This document shows, in pieces, positions 22,853 to 34,572 of a stretch of 64,000 bases of DNA (positions are counted from its first letter, which is position 1; every line of letters starts with the position of its first letter). The stretch spans positions 71,486,817-71,550,816 of the forward strand of contig CM043701.1 of the NCBI GenBank assembly GCA_023935145.1, read 5' to 3'. The notes beneath the pieces are model-generated. The model did no database searches, was not told where the DNA came from, and was given only the letters and a program-made list of their open reading frames with translations. A program made the translations under genes and the position numbers. Origin of the DNA: Bretschneidera sinensis (Eukaryota > Streptophyta > Magnoliopsida > Brassicales > Akaniaceae).

Positions 22853-24213
22853 TGTGAGATATGATTATATAAGAATTTAATATAGAAATGACTTGATGTG
22901 GCTTATATTGAGAATTTGTAATGTGTATAGCTGAAATGGAAATGATTGAAGATTGTTATGAATTGAATGATGTGATTGATTGATGGATGTTAGATTATAA
23001 AATCGTTAAGTAATGAATTGCATTTCAAATTACATTTATTAATTGACAGTGTGCAAAATGAGGGGGAGTATTGAGTGAGGCCGCTAAAATTTGTCTAACG
23101 AGGGGAGGTGCAAAGTAAGGCTGATGTTATGAATGCATTCATATAACATGAATCATTGACGATATGTGAAAAAAATGGGAGTGCAAAGTGAGGCTGATAG
23201 GACTTTACTCGATAAGAGAGGATGCGAGATTTTATTACGTGATGAGAAATGTATCAATACGTGGGGAGACATCCTGTTGTGATGAGATTAGCCTAGTGAG
23301 GGGCAATGATATTAAATGACTTAATTTGAGATATGATTGTTCATTGCATTGCATTTCATTAACGCATTGTGGTGATTAGCTTATAAGCGGTATGTGTTGT
23401 GATTGGCCCATGAAGGCCATGTGTTGTGTTTGGCCCATGAAGAGCATGTGATGTGATTGGCTTGGTGAAAGGTATTAAATATCAATTATTGTGCATTAAA
23501 GAAAATATTGTGATGGATGTTACTCGTGAATAGTTAATTTTATGTGGTGTGTGGATGAGATATAGACTACAAAAAATATGACTAATTATGTGTACAAGTA
23601 TTTTAGTAACAATTGCTCTTTTTGTGTTAAAAAATGAGAAAAATAATCGAAATTATTTATATGAAAGCATTATTATACTTATACGTGTGAAAGAAAATTA
23701 TTTGACAAGGTTTAAAAATAAAAAATTAACTTACCAAAATGATTACTTCTAGTAATGTGAAGTCTCACTGAGCTTTTTAGCTCACTCCTTCCCTTTTTAC
23801 TAACCTTTTAGGAAAGCACTAGGAGACTTGAAATCAAAGTTGAAGGAAGTCCATCATAAGGTCTTCGTCCACGGTATCTTCATCTCCTGAGTTATGTTGG
23901 GAGTCTAATTTTTTGCCATGGTTTAGTTTAGTTTAGTTTAGTTTTTATTTATTTATTTTTTTAAAGTGTACAAGTTAGTTGTAAATTGAGGAAGTTTCTT
24001 TTCACTTATATCCATTTATAAGATCTTAAGAGTTGGTTTATTATATTGAAAAGTTTCAGATATGCAAAAGTTGTGTTTGTATAAAGTTTTAATGATTTAA
24101 AATAATGTTGTTTGATTATAAATTTTTATATGGTTGCATCTTGGGTTAAAGTGCTTAGTGTTGAAAGATAATGAAGTTGTTTTGAGTAGAGCCCACTCGG
24201 ATGGGTCGTTACA
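22853..24213 (+). repeat. Gypsy (probably Tekay/Del-type) LTR, unit 2; start approximate
   Basis: Paralogue of 10656-12035, ending GATGGGTCGTTACA. The GTGATTGGCCCATGAAG repeats are at about 23370-23480. Confidence 0.6.
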
Positions 24214-24218
24214 TTTTT

Positions 24219-24236
24219 TGGTATCAAACCTTTAGG
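24219..24236 (+). promoter_or_regulatory. Gypsy primer-binding site, unit 2
   Basis: TGGTATCAAACCTTTAGG after the LTR end, same as in unit 1. Confidence 0.7.
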
Positions 24237-25967
24237 TTTAAGGTTATGTAGACTTTAATTTGATGATGCATGGTGTATGGGGTGGTCATAGAAAGTCGGT
24301 TGTATAGAATTAGAGAGAATACCGTTTAGGAACAGTAACCAATAATGGTATAGGTTGGAGTAAGATGTCTTGAGACTAAAGTCGAGTCGACTTGTGTTTG
24401 GATGTTGTATGAATTGGTGTTGTTTGGAATGAATTATTATGTTTTGTGAAATTTTATTTGATGATGATTTTAATGAGAAGTATAGGTGTGATTACTTTGA
24501 GACGATGAAATATTTTGATTGAGGTATTATATATGTGTGTGTGTGTGTGTGTGAAAATATTTACTTGTGTTTGGTGATTTGATGATAATGTTGAAAAGTA
24601 AAGGGTGAGAAAAGGATATCTTCTTTAAGTAGTTTAGTTAACTTGAAAGCTTCACATTGATATATGCTAGCATTGATAAATTATCAATGAGCTGCTAGTT
24701 AAAGGACTTGGAGTTGTTGTTAATAATGATTCCCTAAAAGTATGAGTTCTACTCAATTAGTGAAATTTATATAATTATGTATGAAAGTTTCATTTGATAT
24801 TTTCTTTTCATGTTGTATATATGCTAATGTATTTGTGATCGATGGCTATGTGAATATTGTGTAGTATTTGAGTTAAGAAGCAGTTATTATAGAAATTGTA
24901 GACTCGAAATAGATGAAGCCAAGAGTAGCAGGTCTATGTGTGTGTACTTGGGTGTTACGTATGAGAAGAAGAGTAGTTAATCAGACATAGAACTCGGGCA
25001 TTTTTGAAAGTTCAAGTTGTGAGATTTATTAGAAAGTGGAGATTTCAAGGGTTAGGGAGTTGTATCAATTCATAGAAATTGTAAGTATATCTTTAGGAAG
25101 TGAGACTTAAGAAAGGTGATTAAGATATTGATAAAAGTTTAGATGGATTATCAAGTATAAAAAGGAGTAAGGGTATATAGTTAGACAAGTAGTTGATGTA
25201 AGGAATAATATTTAGTAGGAAGTGATTGAGGTAAAACGGAAGAAGCAAATTAAGAAATGAAATTACAGTGTTCCATAAATCACAAGTGACGTTTTTGTGG
25301 TATATTTGGAACTCTGAGAAAGAATAGTAAAAGAAATATTTGGGATTGGAAATTGTATGTGGAACATTGTAAAGGAAAAAGGAGAGTAGATTTTGATCAA
25401 ATTTTAAATGTTAAGTGAATTTTGATACAGGGTAATGGTGGAATTACTCTAAAACATAGAGATTTGTGATTATAGATTCAAGAATGAATAAGCAAATAGT
25501 TGATGTTAGTTGAGTGAGTTTAAAAGTTTTTCTTTACTTGGGGATATAAATTTGAGGAATGCTAATTTGGATCTAGTGAGAGATAGATAAAGATGAAGTA
25601 AGATATTTGAAGCATTTAAATCTAAAGGTTAGAGCGTAACTTATTTTAGATTTGGTTGAGGTATTAGAAAGAATTATGATTAGCAAAAGTACAATATATA
25701 TGATTATAAAAAGGAGATTTACTATTTAATTGAAGGTACCTTTGGAACGTGGCACAAAAGATCAAGAGTTTAGCAAGATATAAGAATATTATAATGCTTA
25801 TTGTAGAAGAGAAATAGATTTGGGATGCGAGACTAAGAGAGTGTTGGGCAAGAAAAATTAGAAGAGAAAAGAAATTCAAGAGAAAAGTTGTAACTTAAGA
25901 GCCAATGAAGTTTGGAGTACTATAAGAAATGATAGTATTGGGAGCAACCTTTTGGAAAGATTTGAGA
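24237..25967 (+). other. Gypsy internal region, noncoding
   Basis: About 1.7 kb between two LTR-like copies with no recognisable gag or pol and no ORF worth the name. If the flanking LTRs belong together this is a large-retrotransposon-derivative type element without genes. It is strikingly A/G-rich on the plus strand and may be strongly decayed. 24771 marks the end of the duplicated part. Confidence 0.45.
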
Positions 25968-27274
25968 TATCTAAGATATAATTGTATAAGAATTGAATAT
26001 AGAAATGACTTGATGTGGTATATGTTGAGAATTTGTGATGCGTATAGTTGAAATGGAAATGATTGAAGGATTGTTATGGATTGAATGATGTGATTGGTTA
26101 ATGGATGTTGGATTGTAAAATCGTTGAGTTATGAATTGTATTTCAAATTACATGCATTAATTGACGGTATATAAAATGAGGGGGAGTGTTGAGTAAGGCC
26201 CCTAAGATTTGTTTAGCGAAAGGGAGTGCAAAGTAAGGTCGATGTTATGAATGCATTCATATGACATTCATTGATGATATATGAAAAGATGAGGAATGCA
26301 AAGTGAGTCCAATAGGACCCCACTCGGTGAGAGAGGATCTAGGATTTTATTATGTGATGAGAAACGTACCGGTATATTGGGAGACATCCCCATTGTGATG
26401 AGATTAGCTTAGTGAGGGGCAATGATATGAAATGAATTAATTTGAGACATGATTGTGCATAGCATTGCATTTCAATGATGCATTGTAGTGATTGGGCCAT
26501 GAGAGGTATGTGTTGTGATTGGCCCATGAGGGGCCTATGTTGTATATGGCCCATGAAGGGCATGTGATGTGATTGCCCGGTGAAGGGCATGAAGTGTCAA
26601 TTGTTGTGAATTAAAGAAAATATTGGGATGGATGTTGCTCGTTAATAGTTGATTTTATGCTGTGTGGATGATATATGGACTACAAAAAAAATATGACTAA
26701 TTAAGACTACTAGTATTCTAGAAACAATTGTTCTTTTTGTGTTAAGAAATGAGAAAAATAATCGAAATTATTTATATATAAAGTATTATTATACATATAC
26801 ATGTGAAAAAAAATTATTTGACAATGTTTAAAAATAAATAATTAACTCACCAAAACGATTACTTCTAGTAATGTGAAGTTTTTATGAAAGCACCGGGAGA
26901 CTTGAAATCAAAGTTGAAGGAAGTCCCTCGTAAGTTTCTCATCCACGACATCCTTATATTTTGAGCTATCTTGTGAGTCTAAGTTTTTATTATGGTTTAG
27001 TTTTATTTTTTTATTTTTTTAAGTGTACAAGTTAGTTGTAAATTGAGGAAGTTTCTTTTTTACTTATGTCTCTTTATAAGATCTTAAGAGTTGGTTTATT
27101 ATATCGAAAAGTTTCAGATATGAAAAAGTTATGTGTTTGTATAAAGTTTTAATGATTGAAAAGAATGTTGTTTGATTGTAAATTTTTGTGTGATTGCATC
27201 TTGGGTCAAAGTGCTCAGTGCTGAAAGGTAATAGAGCTATTTCGAGTAGAGCCCACTCGGGGTGGGTCTTTACA
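25968..27274 (+). repeat. Gypsy LTR, third and diverged copy
   Basis: Alignable with the unit 1 and 2 LTRs from about GAATTGAATATAGAAATGACTTG to the end GGTGGGTCTTTACA, with more differences and small deletions. Contains the GGCCCATGAAGGGCATG repeats (26490-26590). Not followed by a primer site, so it fits a 3' LTR of the same element; I could not find a matching target duplication. Confidence 0.55.
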
Positions 27275-28202
27275 ATGAAATTACTAACTATTCAATGAAA
27301 GAATCATGCTATTTGAATATATATTTGATTAGATATCAAATTTCATAGACATATCAATTGATATATGCATGAAATTCAGTTTGATTCACCACTGTGCAAA
27401 AAACAAATATCCAAAAACTTTTAAAGCTCTCACTAGACATAAACCCTCTCAATAAAAGTTATTTAAAGTTCAAAAAAATTTTCCGAACCCCCACTTGTGA
27501 GAAAATAATTTCTATAATTTTTTCATCAGTTTTAAATTATAATAAATATTTCAAGGAAAATTAAAATTTAAAAATATTATAAAAAATTTATTTTCTCCTC
27601 CGTTCACTGGCGCGTAAGTAGCACGCACCACCGCATGTGCGTGGTGCTGTCTGCCTGGTAAAACGGTTTCAGCTGCCAAAAAACCAGGACCAGTCGTATA
27701 TAGACACGTGCCACCATTCAGGCATTAGATTGTGATCGGACCGACGGTGCTCTCTTCGTCTCAACATTAGGAACACAGTGTTGCTATTTGTTTCCACTTT
27801 TAGGCCACCATTAGAGGGTAGTGCACTGCACTTTCTCTCGAGCACATGACAAAGTCTAGGCTGGAGGTTATCTTCAACTTTTAGCCACTAGAAAATTCCC
27901 TACAAACTAGAAACTTTCGAGGCTTTTTTCTCCTTCCATAGTGAACCAAAAATTTGTGCTATATATCGTTGGAAAGCTTGAGAGAAGCTCTATCCAATCA
28001 TATAAATTTTATTTCATAATTTTCAATGTGCATTAATATGCATCTAGTATCTCTATAAAGAGAGATATCGTGCCGAAATTTTCAGATTTTATCTAGACAT
28101 TATAGGCTACTAACATGTCAAATTTCATGGCTTAATATTTAGTGTACACAAACTTACCATTTTCACATATGAACCTTCACATTTTTGGGTTTCTTGAATA
28201 TA
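27275..28202. other. Unassigned sequence before the LINE
   Basis: About 0.9 kb with no gene. Joined across the LINE, 28140-28202 reads on into 38670 onward, where a copia-type primer site lies (38723-38734), so part of it may belong to an old copia element. Confidence 0.4.
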
Positions 28203-28218
28203 CATTATTCATCAATTT
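28203..28218. other. LINE 1 target duplication, left
   Basis: CATTATTCATCAATTT, repeated exactly at 38654-38669; 16 bases, a typical LINE length. Confidence 0.95.
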
Positions 28219-28367
28219 TTTTTTCAAAAAAAAACCCCCTTGAGGTGGATGGAGGTTTGGCAAGACCCCTACTAATTTATTAAAATAAATAAGAAAAAAA
28301 ATCCAATCAAATGGAGAAAAAGAGCCTATACCTTAAGAAATAGCTTTAGAGGGCCCTAAGCTTAACC

Positions 28368-28830
28368 CTAAGGAAAAACATTACAACTTCCTATAAATAG
28401 GCAAGCCCATATTATCAACATCAAAAGCTTGCTTGCAAGAATCGAGTAAATCCAGTAAAGACCAGAATAATTTTTCAGATCCATGAGAAGGGCCCAATTT
28501 TGCAATGCTATCAGCAAGGCCATTCCCCTCTCAGTAGATGTGGCTGACCCGAACACCAGCCGGAAGAAGAGCTTTGATGTCACGCACCAAATAAACTATT
28601 TCCCAAGGGCACGCACACTGTACAAGCGTTTTGGAGTCACACTCCACCATGGCCGAAGGAATATTATGACTCCTAGCAAGTTGAAGGCCCGTAAGTAGCG
28701 CACAGGCTTCAGTCTGCATGTTAGTGCATACCTCAAAAACATAGGAGAAGGCGAGCATCAAAGAAGGCCCAGCCCGAAACGCTCCGGTACTAGCGCCCCC
28801 AGAAGCAAACACAGACCCATCTGTATTCAA
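28368..28830 (-). pseudogene. LINE 1 RNase H domain
   Basis: Two overlapping frames carry the plant LINE RNase H: NTDGS (first Asp), a TEACALLTGL segment with the catalytic Glu, ECDSK (second Asp), and, after a frameshift near 28550, YREGNGLADSIAKLG, the final motif. All catalytic residues are visible although the frame is broken. Confidence 0.85.
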
Positions 28831-28999
28831 TTTAATAAGACAATCATATAGCCCAGCCCACGCTATTCATCTGCCACACCGCACATGAGGACTTTTAACC
28901 TTAAGGCTCAGCGAGTCAACATCTAGCATCTCTAAGAATTGAAGGCAACTTCGGCTAAAACAAATTGTTCATTGCCATAAGCCCATCACGGATGCACCG

Positions 29000-29400
29000 A
29001 ATTACAGAATCAGAACTAGCTGTGAGTCCATGGTACACGACCTTATTGTGAGCCCACCATATGGCCCATAACCCTCACACCAGCATGCACACCCTCAGGA
29101 AGCCATGTTGAGACGAAAGACCAGCTTTATGGAACCAGCTATCGAGAAAAACGGGTATGGAGGACGCTGGAGCGATACCAAATGACATCCAAAGAAACCC
29201 CAAACATGTCGTGCAAGATGGCTACCCACCATCAAAAGAGAAAGCATCTCCACTTTAGGATTGGAGCAGCAAACACATTTGGAAGCAAGAGAGATGCCAA
29301 TCGATTGAACCTTATCATCCACAACTACAACACCATAAAAAACTTTCCAAAACAAACAAGTTTAATTGGAATCCATTTATTCCATAATTTCTTATGCCAT
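29000..29400 (-). pseudogene. LINE 1 zinc-binding RT tail (zf-RVT)
   Basis: Reads like the zf-RVT block: FWKVFYGVVVVDDKVQSIGI, C-V-C-C (cysteine cluster), H-L-A-R-H-V-W. Plant LINEs have this between the RT and RNase H. Confidence 0.8.
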
Positions 29401-29499
29401 TTGAACTTCGGGTTCTTTATGCGAACCAGCTCCCGATACTCTTTAGAAGAAAATTACTGTGAAGCTGAGTGATCCCGATACAAAACATCAGACATCAAA

Positions 29500-30374
29500 T
29501 TCAACCGAACCTAAGAAGCTACATGAAACATCACATGAAACTGCTCCCGCAAATATGCCATCTTCATAAGGTCAGTAAGAACTGCACTAACCGACTCATG
29601 TAAGAAAATAAGCTCACCACAAGAACAGGTTCATGATGCATCGAAAGGACCAAAAACTGATGTCTCTCTTATCAACTACCCATGTGGAATTAGCTAAAAC
29701 CAAGTGAAAATGGGGCAACAAAATCTTCCAACCACGAGAGCTAAACCAAGGAACACCTAATTCAGCACACAGTTTCCCATACTTTTCAAGCATAAACCAA
29801 GCCCAGTCAGCTCTATCATAGGCTTTCCACATGTCCATTTTAAAGATGACATTAGAACCAGATTTTTTTTTTTTTTAATATCTCGGACCATTTCGTGAGC
29901 AAAATGAATATTTTAATGTATACTACGCTCTACCACAAAACCAGACTGCTCCTCCGAAATGAAAGAACTAAGTAAGGGGGTTAACCTGTTCGCAAGGATG
30001 CAAGAAATAATCTTGTACATGAAAGTGCACAAACTGATTGGACGAAGATCCAATAAGGATACAAGATTCTCCACTTTAGGAGCCAAAACCAAGTTCATGG
30101 CTGTGAAAGAACCAGAAAGGGAACCTCCTATGAAAAAATCTTGGACTGCCCTAACTACATCACCCTTAATAATTGGCCAGCAAATTCGAAAAAAATGACC
30201 ATGAAACCCATCAGTGCCAGGAGCGCTATCCGGATCTAAACCTTTCATAGCAGCCCGAATTTCATCCTCAGTGGGAAACTCACACAAAGATAGATTTTGT
30301 TCTTCAGAAATAACCGAGGGAATACATGTCAGTAGATCATAATCCTCTGTAGAAGTAGGAACAACAGTGAACAA
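29500..30374 (-). pseudogene. LINE 1 reverse transcriptase, palm partly deleted
   Basis: The N-terminal RT part is open for 153 codons (29913-30374): DEIRAAMKGLDPDSAPGTDG, LDLRPISLCTFMYKI, ANRLTPLLSSFISEEQSGF. Next, 29614-29838 has DMWKAYDRADW. I cannot find the downstream LRQGDPLSP or F/Y-A-D-D motifs; the distance to the zinc tail is too short, so part of the palm is missing. A poly-T run interrupts near 29865. Confidence 0.88.
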
Positions 30375-30398
30375 AGTATGGAAATAAGAACAAGCAGC

Positions 30399-30722
30399 CT
30401 AACCCAAAACTGAATCATTTGTAATCCAATGATCACCTTGCTTGAGTTTAAATTTAGGATGTAGCGACCTTTCCTTGATCGAGGCATGAAAGAACTTAGT
30501 GTTCATGTCACCCTCTTGTAGCCACTTAACTCTAGATTTATCATGAGCCATTGATTCCTCATGGTGTAACCAAGTCTCCAAATCAGCTTGAGCATCACAA
30601 AGAGTTGTGACCCGATCACAAGAAAAATCATCCTGTAAATTAAATTCAACCTGAAGCACTGCATCATTAGCTCGATTAATGTGCCTCTGAACATCACCTA
30701 AAATGTCCAATTCAAAGTACAC
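30399..30722 (-). pseudogene. LINE 1 ORF2 linker between endonuclease and RT
   Basis: 107 codons with the pattern DVQRHINRAN, AQADLETWLHHEE, SRVKWLQEGDMNTKFFHASI, the conserved spacer (W-x-x-x-G-D-x-N-T-x-F-F-H) before plant LINE RTs. Confidence 0.88.
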
Positions 30723-30874
30723 AAATTAGTGTGTAAAGTCTTTAATGTTTTATGCAAAACCGCAATTGGAGGACCACTGTAATCCACATTCCACCAAGAT
30801 TCGACCATCTTACGAAAGGAGTCATGAGAGGCCCAGGCTTTAAAGAACCGAAACGGCCGAGGACTAGAATTATT

Positions 30875-31400
30875 CTACAAGGCTGAGAGAATAAGTGTAG
30901 CATGATCTGAATATAACTGAACAAAATGAATTACCTTAGGTGGAAGGAAAGCTGATATGAACTCAGTGTTGACCAAAATCCTGTCTAAATGACCCCAGCA
31001 CCAAGTAAATTTACTCCCTTCAAACCTCGGGTCCAAGAGACTGTTACCATCAATAAAAAATTTAAAATCCTGAGCACCATAAGCATCAATTGGGACTCCA
31101 CTACATTTTACATCCGGACTGAGAACAACATTGAAATCTCCACCAAGAAACCAAAGAGCATCAAGAGGAGAACCAAAAGTGGTTAAAGTTGTCCACAACG
31201 GTCGACGGTCTGGATATTGACCTTTGACATACACAAAAGACCCATAGAAAATATGGGAAGAGGCCAGCAACATACTATTGACTGAAATCGACTGGTCAGT
31301 AAGCTGTACACATTCAACCTGCAAGGTATTATTCTAGAACATCCATATATGCCTATTAATTGGATTGCCATGGAATAAATTTTGAAATTTAATTTAATTT
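30875..31400 (-). pseudogene. LINE 1 apurinic-type endonuclease
   Basis: Open for 149 codons at 30875-31324 with WFLGGDFNVVLS, FTWCWGHLDRILVN and LYSDHATLILS, the L1 endonuclease/exonuclease/phosphatase signature (G-D-F-N, D-R-x-L, S-D-H). It nicks target DNA to prime reverse transcription. The N-terminal start is broken near 31330 by a frameshift. Confidence 0.9.
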
Positions 31401-31534
31401 AATTTTTCTTTTTTGCAAAGCTAGGTAATTCTACATCACCATGCTTCGGTTCCAAAATTACAACCAGAGAAGAACTATGTTCACGTATCATTTTACGCAG
31501 AAAACTAACCATAAAACTGATGTGGAAGGAGGAA

Positions 31535-32587
31535 CTACGAGCCCTTATTTTTAGTTCGGGTCTTTTTGCATTTCTTAGCAGGCTTAGAAATGTCCACTGA
31601 TTCCGGTTCAAAGGAATCCTGAGGAAGACTAGAATCATTAACACTAGGAGGAATTTTAGAAACGATACGTATTCGTACACTTACTGTAGTTAGCAAGGGC
31701 TGAGCAACAGAAGAAATTTGGCGTGAAGAGACAGCTTCTGATTCGAGCTTTTCATGGATTGCTAACAAGGTGCGATCCTTGGCCTATCCCGTATCCAGCC
31801 CACGATCCTCAGTCGGTGCACTCTGGCCCATACTCAGAGCTCCGTCTACCAGCCCATCGACACACGTAGTAACTAGAGCAGTTTGGCCCAACCTTTCTAC
31901 CGGGACTAGAAGCGGTCCAAACGGAATTCCATCTGTCACACAAAAGCCAATTTTAGCCATCATGACCCAAATTAGAATGAAACCCATTGTGGAATGTATC
32001 TTTGCTTGTTGTGCGAACGATTTTAGGCCCAAGTCTAGCCTGTACCGTATCCATTACCAGACCTAGACTTGTACCAAGCCCAGCTTGCACACTACCAACC
32101 TCAGGCAACTGATGCGTGCACACTATGTCTAACCCAAGCCCAACCTGAACAAACTTTGCTTTACCGTAGTCCATACCAAGCCCAATATACATAGTAGCAG
32201 TAAGCCCAAGAGAATCAGACCCACACAAATTATATTGATCAACAGTCCTTTGAGACGTAGAGCCTGGACCCGAGATGGTTTGGGCCGAGAAAATAAAACC
32301 TTGATCTACATACAGCCCATCCGATTGGGCCCCAACCTGATGAGTCTGCCCATCAAAGCCATCAAACGTCAAGACCTCATTATCTTTGTTCTTCTGTCAC
32401 TTAGTACCTCTAGACTAGGCCCTAGTGGCTTGCTATACACCATCTTTTGGTTGGGCTTACTTTGGATCCGATCCATTAGCAGTGTGCTTCACTGTACCAA
32501 CCATCTCATTTGAAGTTGTACTTGCCACTATGCCTTTTCGGTAATCTGCCGTATCATGAACCTGCAAAGAACATCTCATACAGAATG
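31535..32587 (-). pseudogene. LINE 1 ORF1, C-terminal part
   Basis: Contains the knuckle-like FCMRCSLQVHDTADY just right of the Athila insertion, a Gly-rich low-complexity stretch (31953-32372) and a basic tail ending KKCKKTRTKNKGS (about 31540-31600). ORF1 proteins bind the LINE RNA. The last Cys of the C-x2-C-x4-H-x4-C knuckle is Tyr. Reading continues in frame across the insertion site when the element is ignored. Confidence 0.75.
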
Positions 32588-32592
32588 CTAAA
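32588..32592. other. Athila copy 2 target duplication, left
   Basis: CTAAA, matched by CTAAA at 37665-37669. Only one copy is needed to keep the LINE ORF1 frame open (GAAGGGATTTTAGCATTC on the minus strand). Confidence 0.93.
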
Positions 32593-32836
32593 TGAAGAGT
32601 CTAGCCACTCATAACAATAAAACTATAATAAAAAGTGCTAAACATTTAAACTAAAACAACTGAATATAAAGAAATAAATAAACAACTTTACATGGGAGAA
32701 ATTCCACTCGCTGACGGGCGGCGCTTCCCCTCGTGGTAGCAATGCCTTCGGGATCCACCAGAATGCTGACGGACGTCCACCGGTAAACACCAAAGTGGCT
32801 TAGGAATTGTACATTGGATTATGAAGCCAAATGGTG

Positions 32837-32845
32837 TTTATATAG
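32837..32845 (-). promoter_or_regulatory. TATA box in the 3' repeat
   Basis: Minus strand CTATATAAA, same as 37231-37239. Confidence 0.6.
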
Positions 32846-32906
32846 GGGAAGACCCGGAGTAAAACAGGTTGCAGAAACGATGTGGGATACAGGCCCGTGT
32901 GCGCTC

Positions 32907-33105
32907 GATCGCAGTGTGGTGCGATCGATCGCAGGTACGATCGATCGCATGTCTTGTGCGCACGATCTCATGTGCGCTCGATCGCATGTCTGCTGCGATC
33001 GATCGCAGATGCACTGATCTTCAAATATTTCGATGTGGGATGTTGACCTTGCGCTCGTTCAAAGGCAGGTGCGCTCGATCGCATGTCTGTTGCGATCGAG
33101 CGCAA
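32907..33105. repeat. GCGATCGATCGC palindrome cluster (3' repeat)
   Basis: Eight or nine words of the type TGCG(A/C)TCGATCGCA, identical to 37301-37499. Confidence 0.85.
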
Positions 33106-33270
33106 TGTCTCCAGAAGCTTCAAATCAACCTGAAATGCTGCACTTTCTCCACAAAGCTGTAAAAACACACAAAACACAAGAAAAACGTAAAATAGAGTAA
33201 AATAATACTAACTAAGAGCATAACAAATATAAGTTAAGGGTCTAAAATATGCAATATTTTAGACTCATCA

Positions 33271-33286
33271 AATACCCCCAAACTTA
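33271..33286 (-). promoter_or_regulatory. Athila copy 2 polypurine tract
   Basis: Minus strand AAGTTTGGGGGTATT directly before the 3' repeat; would prime plus-strand DNA. Similar words recur at about 34293-34306 and 34395-34408. Confidence 0.8.
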
Positions 33287-34572
33287 TATTTTGCTAGTCC
33301 CTTAGCAAAACAAAATAAAAGACTCAATGAAAAACAAAGAACATAAAGATAAAGTCATCACTCATGGTATCCAAAAATTTAAGGAGCACACATCATCATG
33401 ATATTCATTCATAAGCAAGCTTAAAAAGGTAAACACATCTTCGCAATGAATAGAAATGTTAAAATCTAATTACTTACAAAAGGCAAGATAAGGCATCACA
33501 ATCTTGAATCAGTGTAAGGTGAATTAGTACATAAAAATGAAGCTTCCAAGTAACTCTAATGTGTAAGGTCTCCATGTCTCAAGATTCACCGAATTTCCCA
33601 TCAAAAATGAACAAAAAGGCATAGTTTTTATTTTATTCACCTTTTTTTTTTTTTTTTTTTTTTAATAAGGCACGGCTATGTTTAGTTCCCTTAAGCTTTC
33701 TAATTGACCCATGTAGCGAGTGTTGAGTCAATGACTCCCAAACCAGATGGTTTTAGGGCATTAGGTGTAAAGACACCCCTAAGGACTTACTAACTCAAGT
33801 CAAAAAGGCTACGAAATTAAACCGACCTTAATATTAACAAGCAAAATTTCACCTTTTGACGTGAACACTCACTGCTTACTGAGGCAAGAGGTCCAGTTAC
33901 TCAGCGAAAAGTTTATTGATAATTTTTTTTTTTTTATTTTTTATTTTTTTTTTTTTATTTTCCTATGCCCAAGAGTTCATCCAACAAGTCATCCAGTTTC
34001 AGTTAAGATAAGGAAAAATACACATTAAAATCACGTGTCATACCTCACATAATTTGTGCTAATGTGCTCGTGTGAGATTAGATCAAACATGTGAATTCTC
34101 AAAATGCCTAAAGTAAGTAACTAAATTTTAAAAATTTATCACCAGATCATGTGTTCAAAATGTTAAGCTCACCAATGACATCACATCACAGAAAATGTTT
34201 AGATCAACTAAAATTTCACGATAACATGAGCATGCATTTATCTCTATGACGAAAAGACAACAAATTAGGACAAAGTGTGTGATGTGTCTCCCATACCCCC
34301 AAACTTAAATTACACATTGACCCCAATGTGTGACTAATATGGAAAGAGCTGACCTGAGATATGGTGAACTATCTGGACTGGTATGGCTCATAGCATACCC
34401 CCAAACTTGAACTGAAGTACGCTTTGTCCCTGAAAAATAAAAACTGGAAAACAAAAATACTGGAAACAACATTAATCATAAAAATGCAAATTAATAAATA
34501 AACAAAAGAAAAGATAAGCTGTGGGGTGCCTCCCATGAGCGCTAAGTTTAACGTCTTCAGCCAGACCCAACA
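33287..34572 (-). other. Athila copy 2 gene-free 3' internal region
   Basis: About 1.3 kb without coding potential. Two poly-T stretches (about 33643-33662 and 33929-33958) and two further polypurine-tract-like words. In full Athila-type elements the rest of pol and an env-like gene would lie in this direction. Confidence 0.7.

Larger units (their letters stand above)
12603..24770. repeat. Large tandem duplication, unit 2 (about 6.94 kb plus a copia insertion)
   Basis: Same order as unit 1, interrupted at 16026-21246 by copia B. Removing that element and one target duplication leaves about 6,942 bases, against 6,995 in unit 1. The end at 24770 is where the two copies diverge (unit 1 ...TTTATGTTTAAG, unit 2 ...TTTATATAATTATG). 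Confidence 0.9.
32593..33270 (-). repeat. Athila copy 2 3' repeat (678 bp, lacks 572 bp of the LTR)
   Basis: Plus strand TGAAGAGTCTAG...GACTCATCA. Matches 36987-37664 without a difference that I can see. The part equivalent to 36415-36986, next to the primer site in the 5' copy, is absent, yet the target duplication begins right at its TG. Confidence 0.9.

Noticed and set aside
25664..25879. Minus-strand hydrophobic ORF of 71 aa
   Set aside because: Arises from A/G-rich decayed sequence; no similarity or context.
32869..33162. Plus-strand ORF of 97 aa, identical again at 37263-37556
   Set aside because: It is an accident of the palindromic, stop-poor LTR sequence, opposite to the element's direction; identity of the two copies only reflects the repeats.
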